A stretch of 64,000 nt of DNA from Trichoderma breve (taxonomy: Eukaryota; Ascomycota; Sordariomycetes; Hypocreales; Hypocreaceae). Positions 61,744-64,000 of this stretch are shown piece after piece. Position numbers and translations under genes: made by a program. Under the pieces are notes generated by a model. That model saw only the letters and a list, made by a program, of their open reading frames with translations. It did no database searches and was not told the DNA's origin. The DNA lies in NCBI RefSeq assembly GCF_028502605.1, contig NW_026611593.1, positions 2,728,001 to 2,792,000 of the forward strand, in the 5' to 3' direction. Every line of letters starts with the position of its first letter. Position 1 is the stretch's first letter.

Positions 61744-62199
61744 GTTAATTTTATAGATTTTAAATAATATTTAGGTTTTAGATTTATAATAGTAGTTTAT
61801 TAAGGTTTTATAATACTAAGTTAATAATTTTTATATGAAAAATTAAAAAAAGAAATATTAAAGATTTATTTAACTATTACTATCAATAAAGTTATAAAAT
61901 AATAATAATTTATTAAATTAAATTAATTATTAATTAATTTAGTTTTATTAAATTAAAAAAAAAACTAATTTTATTAATAATAATTTACTTATAATTAAAT
62001 TAGTTTTATTAAATTAATAAAAAAAATAAAATTAATAAAATTAAATTTTTTTTAAAGAAAATAAATAATAATAAATAATAAATAATAAAATAAATTATTA
62101 TTAATTTTATTATTAATTTATTTATTTATTAATTTTATTTATATAGTAAATTTAAATAAATAATTATAATAATTTAAATAAAAAATATATATAATAATA

Positions 62200-62815
62200 A
62201 AAACTATAATAATAATAATTATTATATATATTTTATAAAAGTATAATTATATTTATTATAAAAGCTATAATAAAATTATAATTTAAATAATACAATTTTA
62301 ATTATTATTTAAAATTAAAAAAAAAAAAATTTTATATTTTAAAATATATTATTAAAATAATTAATTATAATTATAAGCTTTAAAAACTTAATAAATAAAA
62401 TAATAATATTTATTATTTATATTTTATAATGTTATTTTTATTTTTATTATATAAGTAATAATAAAACTATAATTTAAATAGTAAAATTTTAAGTATTATT
62501 TAAAGCTAAAAAAATACTTTTATATTATAAAGAAATTTATTATTAAAATTACTAATTTAGTTTATAAAATTTATAAATATAATAAATAAAATAATAATAT
62601 ATATTATATATATTTTATAAAATTATAATTAATTATATTATAATAATTATTATAAAGCTATTATTTAAATAAATAAATTTTAAGTATTATTTAAAATTAA
62701 AAAAATAATTTTATATAAAATAAAAGTTAATATTAAATTTTTTTTATTTTAGCTTATATAATAATAATATTATTATTATTATAAAATATATATAATAAAT
62801 ATTATAAAAATATAA
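62200..62815 (+). repeat. hAT6 left subterminal repeats
   Basis: Three units. TTTTATAA(A/T)(A/G)(T/C)TA recurs at about 62,230, 62,423 and 62,613, about 190 bp apart. Confidence 0.78.
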
Positions 62816-63625
62816 TAAATATATAATATATAATTTAATTTATTTTTATTATATAATTTATTATTAATTATTATAAAATTAAATTATTTATATAATTAAT
62901 TTTTTTCTTTTATATTTTTTTATTTTTATTTATTATAATAATAGTTTTTTTATTATAATAATATTTTTTTATTTTATTATAATAAATTTTAATTATAAAT
63001 ATAAAAAAATTAATAATTTAAAAAAAAAAAGCTTATAAAATTATTAATTTAAATTTTAAATTATTATTAATTTAAAACTTTACTTTTAAGTTTTTTAATA
63101 ATTTAAATTTTTTTATTATTAATAACAAAGCTAATATAATTAATAGATTTATTTATAATAAATTAAAATTTAAATTAAAATAAAATAAAAATTTAAAAAT
63201 TTATATTTTTTAATATAATTTATTTAATAAAACTTTATTATTTATTAAAATAAATATAAAAAAATAAAAGTTAAATATTTAAAGTTAATTATTTATTTTA
63301 TTATTATTTTATTTATTATTATTTTAATATTTACTTTATTATATTTTATTTATTATATTTTATTTATTATTATTTCATTATATTTTATTTATTATATTTT
63401 ATTTATTATTATTTTATTATTTATTTTATTAATATATTTATAATTATATATTATTTTATTATTTATTTTATTAATATATTTATAATTATAATTATAAAGT
63501 TATAATACTAATTAAAAAATTTAAATTATTTAATTTAGTAAAGTATTATTAAATAAAATATCCTAAAATAGCTTATAATAAGTAATTAAAAAAATTAAAA
63601 AAAAAAAGTAAATTATTATTATTTC

Positions 63626-63757
63626 ATTATTTTATTATTTTATTATTTTATTATTTTATTATTTTATTATTTTATTATTTTATTATTTTATTATTTTATT
63701 ATTTTATTATTTTATTATTTTATTATTTTATTATTTTATTATTTTATTATTTTATTA
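63626..63757. repeat. (TTTTATTA)n 8-bp microsatellite in a hAT6 intron
   Basis: About 16 units with the same 8-bp unit as at 7,094-7,208 in hAT4. Flanking sequence is shared between the two, so the array was present before the copies separated or arose in parallel. Confidence 0.92.
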
Positions 63758-64000
63758 TTATTATTTAAAAATAATAAATAAATAATAAATTATATTATAA
63801 AATAATAATTATTAACTTATATTTAATATATAAGCTTTAAAAAATAATTAATTTTTAATTTAATTTATTAATAATTAAAAAATTATATTTAATATATAAT
63901 ATAATTTAATTTATAAATTAATTTATAAATAATTAAAAAACTTTATTAAAAATTTATTAATTTATTATTTTTTATATTTAAAATTTAAAATTATTTCTTT

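Larger units (their letters stand above)
56037..61886 (-). mobile_element. MULE3: Mutator-like element split by an LTR retrotransposon and a MITE
   Basis: The start AAATATTATTATTTAAGTAA equals the MULE1 terminus with only C>T and G>A changes, and the second core copy follows (TTTTTATTATCTAAGTAATA). The sequence GGTTATTATATACTAACC interrupted at 56,120/60,908 equals MULE1 GGTTACTATATACTAGCC. 60,908-61,374 and 61,744-61,886 continue collinear with MULE2 31,250-31,461 and 37,377-37,830. hAT6 begins at 61,887, and the remainder of MULE3 is beyond the window. No coding capacity is left. Confidence 0.83.
61887..64000 (+). mobile_element. hAT6: 5' part of a hAT, continuing beyond the window
   Basis: Left end TAAAGTTATAAAATAATAAT, AT-type TIR to about 62,140, roughly 190-bp subterminal units 62,200-62,815, leader palindromes, first exon 63,120-63,240, intron repeats and a BED-exon remnant near 63,510-63,600. 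The whole stretch is collinear and very similar to hAT4 (5,622-7,500). Inserted in MULE3. Mutated throughout. Confidence 0.8.

Overview
The window looks like an AT-rich isochore of a filamentous ascomycete fungus with strong repeat-induced point mutation (RIP). Nearly everything readable is a transposable element or its wreckage, and I see no host gene, rRNA, tRNA or CRISPR array. In the most degraded stretches G and C are almost gone. A surviving C is nearly always followed by T or C, and CA, CG and TG are very rare. Coding remnants carry TAA/TAG where Gln or Trp is expected, and D>N, C>Y and H>Y changes. All of this fits C-to-T change on both strands. 'Fungus' and 'RIP' are inferences from this pattern and from the element families.

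The elements are nested, and many joints can be read to the base from target-site duplications (TSDs). (1) 1-5,621: very degraded, with copies of the interior of a short-LTR retroelement, a pair of long inverted repeats and a hAT end fragment. (2) 5,622-8,292: 5' part of a plus-strand hAT transposon (hAT4). (3) 8,293-27,887: a minus-strand hAT (hAT1, about 5.1 kb without insertions). It has a multi-exon BED-finger transposase gene split by two insertions. One is a plus-strand LINE (9,176-12,769 + 18,590-20,780), itself split by a second full-length LINE on the minus strand (12,770-18,571). The other is a Mutator-like element (MULE1, 22,649-25,542). (4) 27,888-42,394: a plus-strand hAT lacking its 5' end (hAT3). 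It carries a 454-bp MITE and a second MULE (31,161-40,927), and that MULE contains another full-length hAT (hAT2, 31,462-37,368) and two MITEs. (5) 42,395-43,642: 3' end of a hAT. (6) 43,643-54,789: a short unmutated patch, a truncated hAT end, a second long-inverted-repeat pair and about 8 kb of nearly pure A/T with long microsatellites. (7) 54,790-64,000: a hAT (hAT5) interrupted by MULE3, which holds a 4.8-kb LTR retrotransposon with 137-bp LTRs, a MITE and the start of another hAT (hAT6) that runs off the window.

The layers work as a relative clock. The innermost elements (the minus-strand LINE, MULE1, hAT1 exons) keep much more GC, CA and TG than the elements they interrupt. No element appears able to encode a working protein now. 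All named elements are recognised from motifs read by eye, with no database search.
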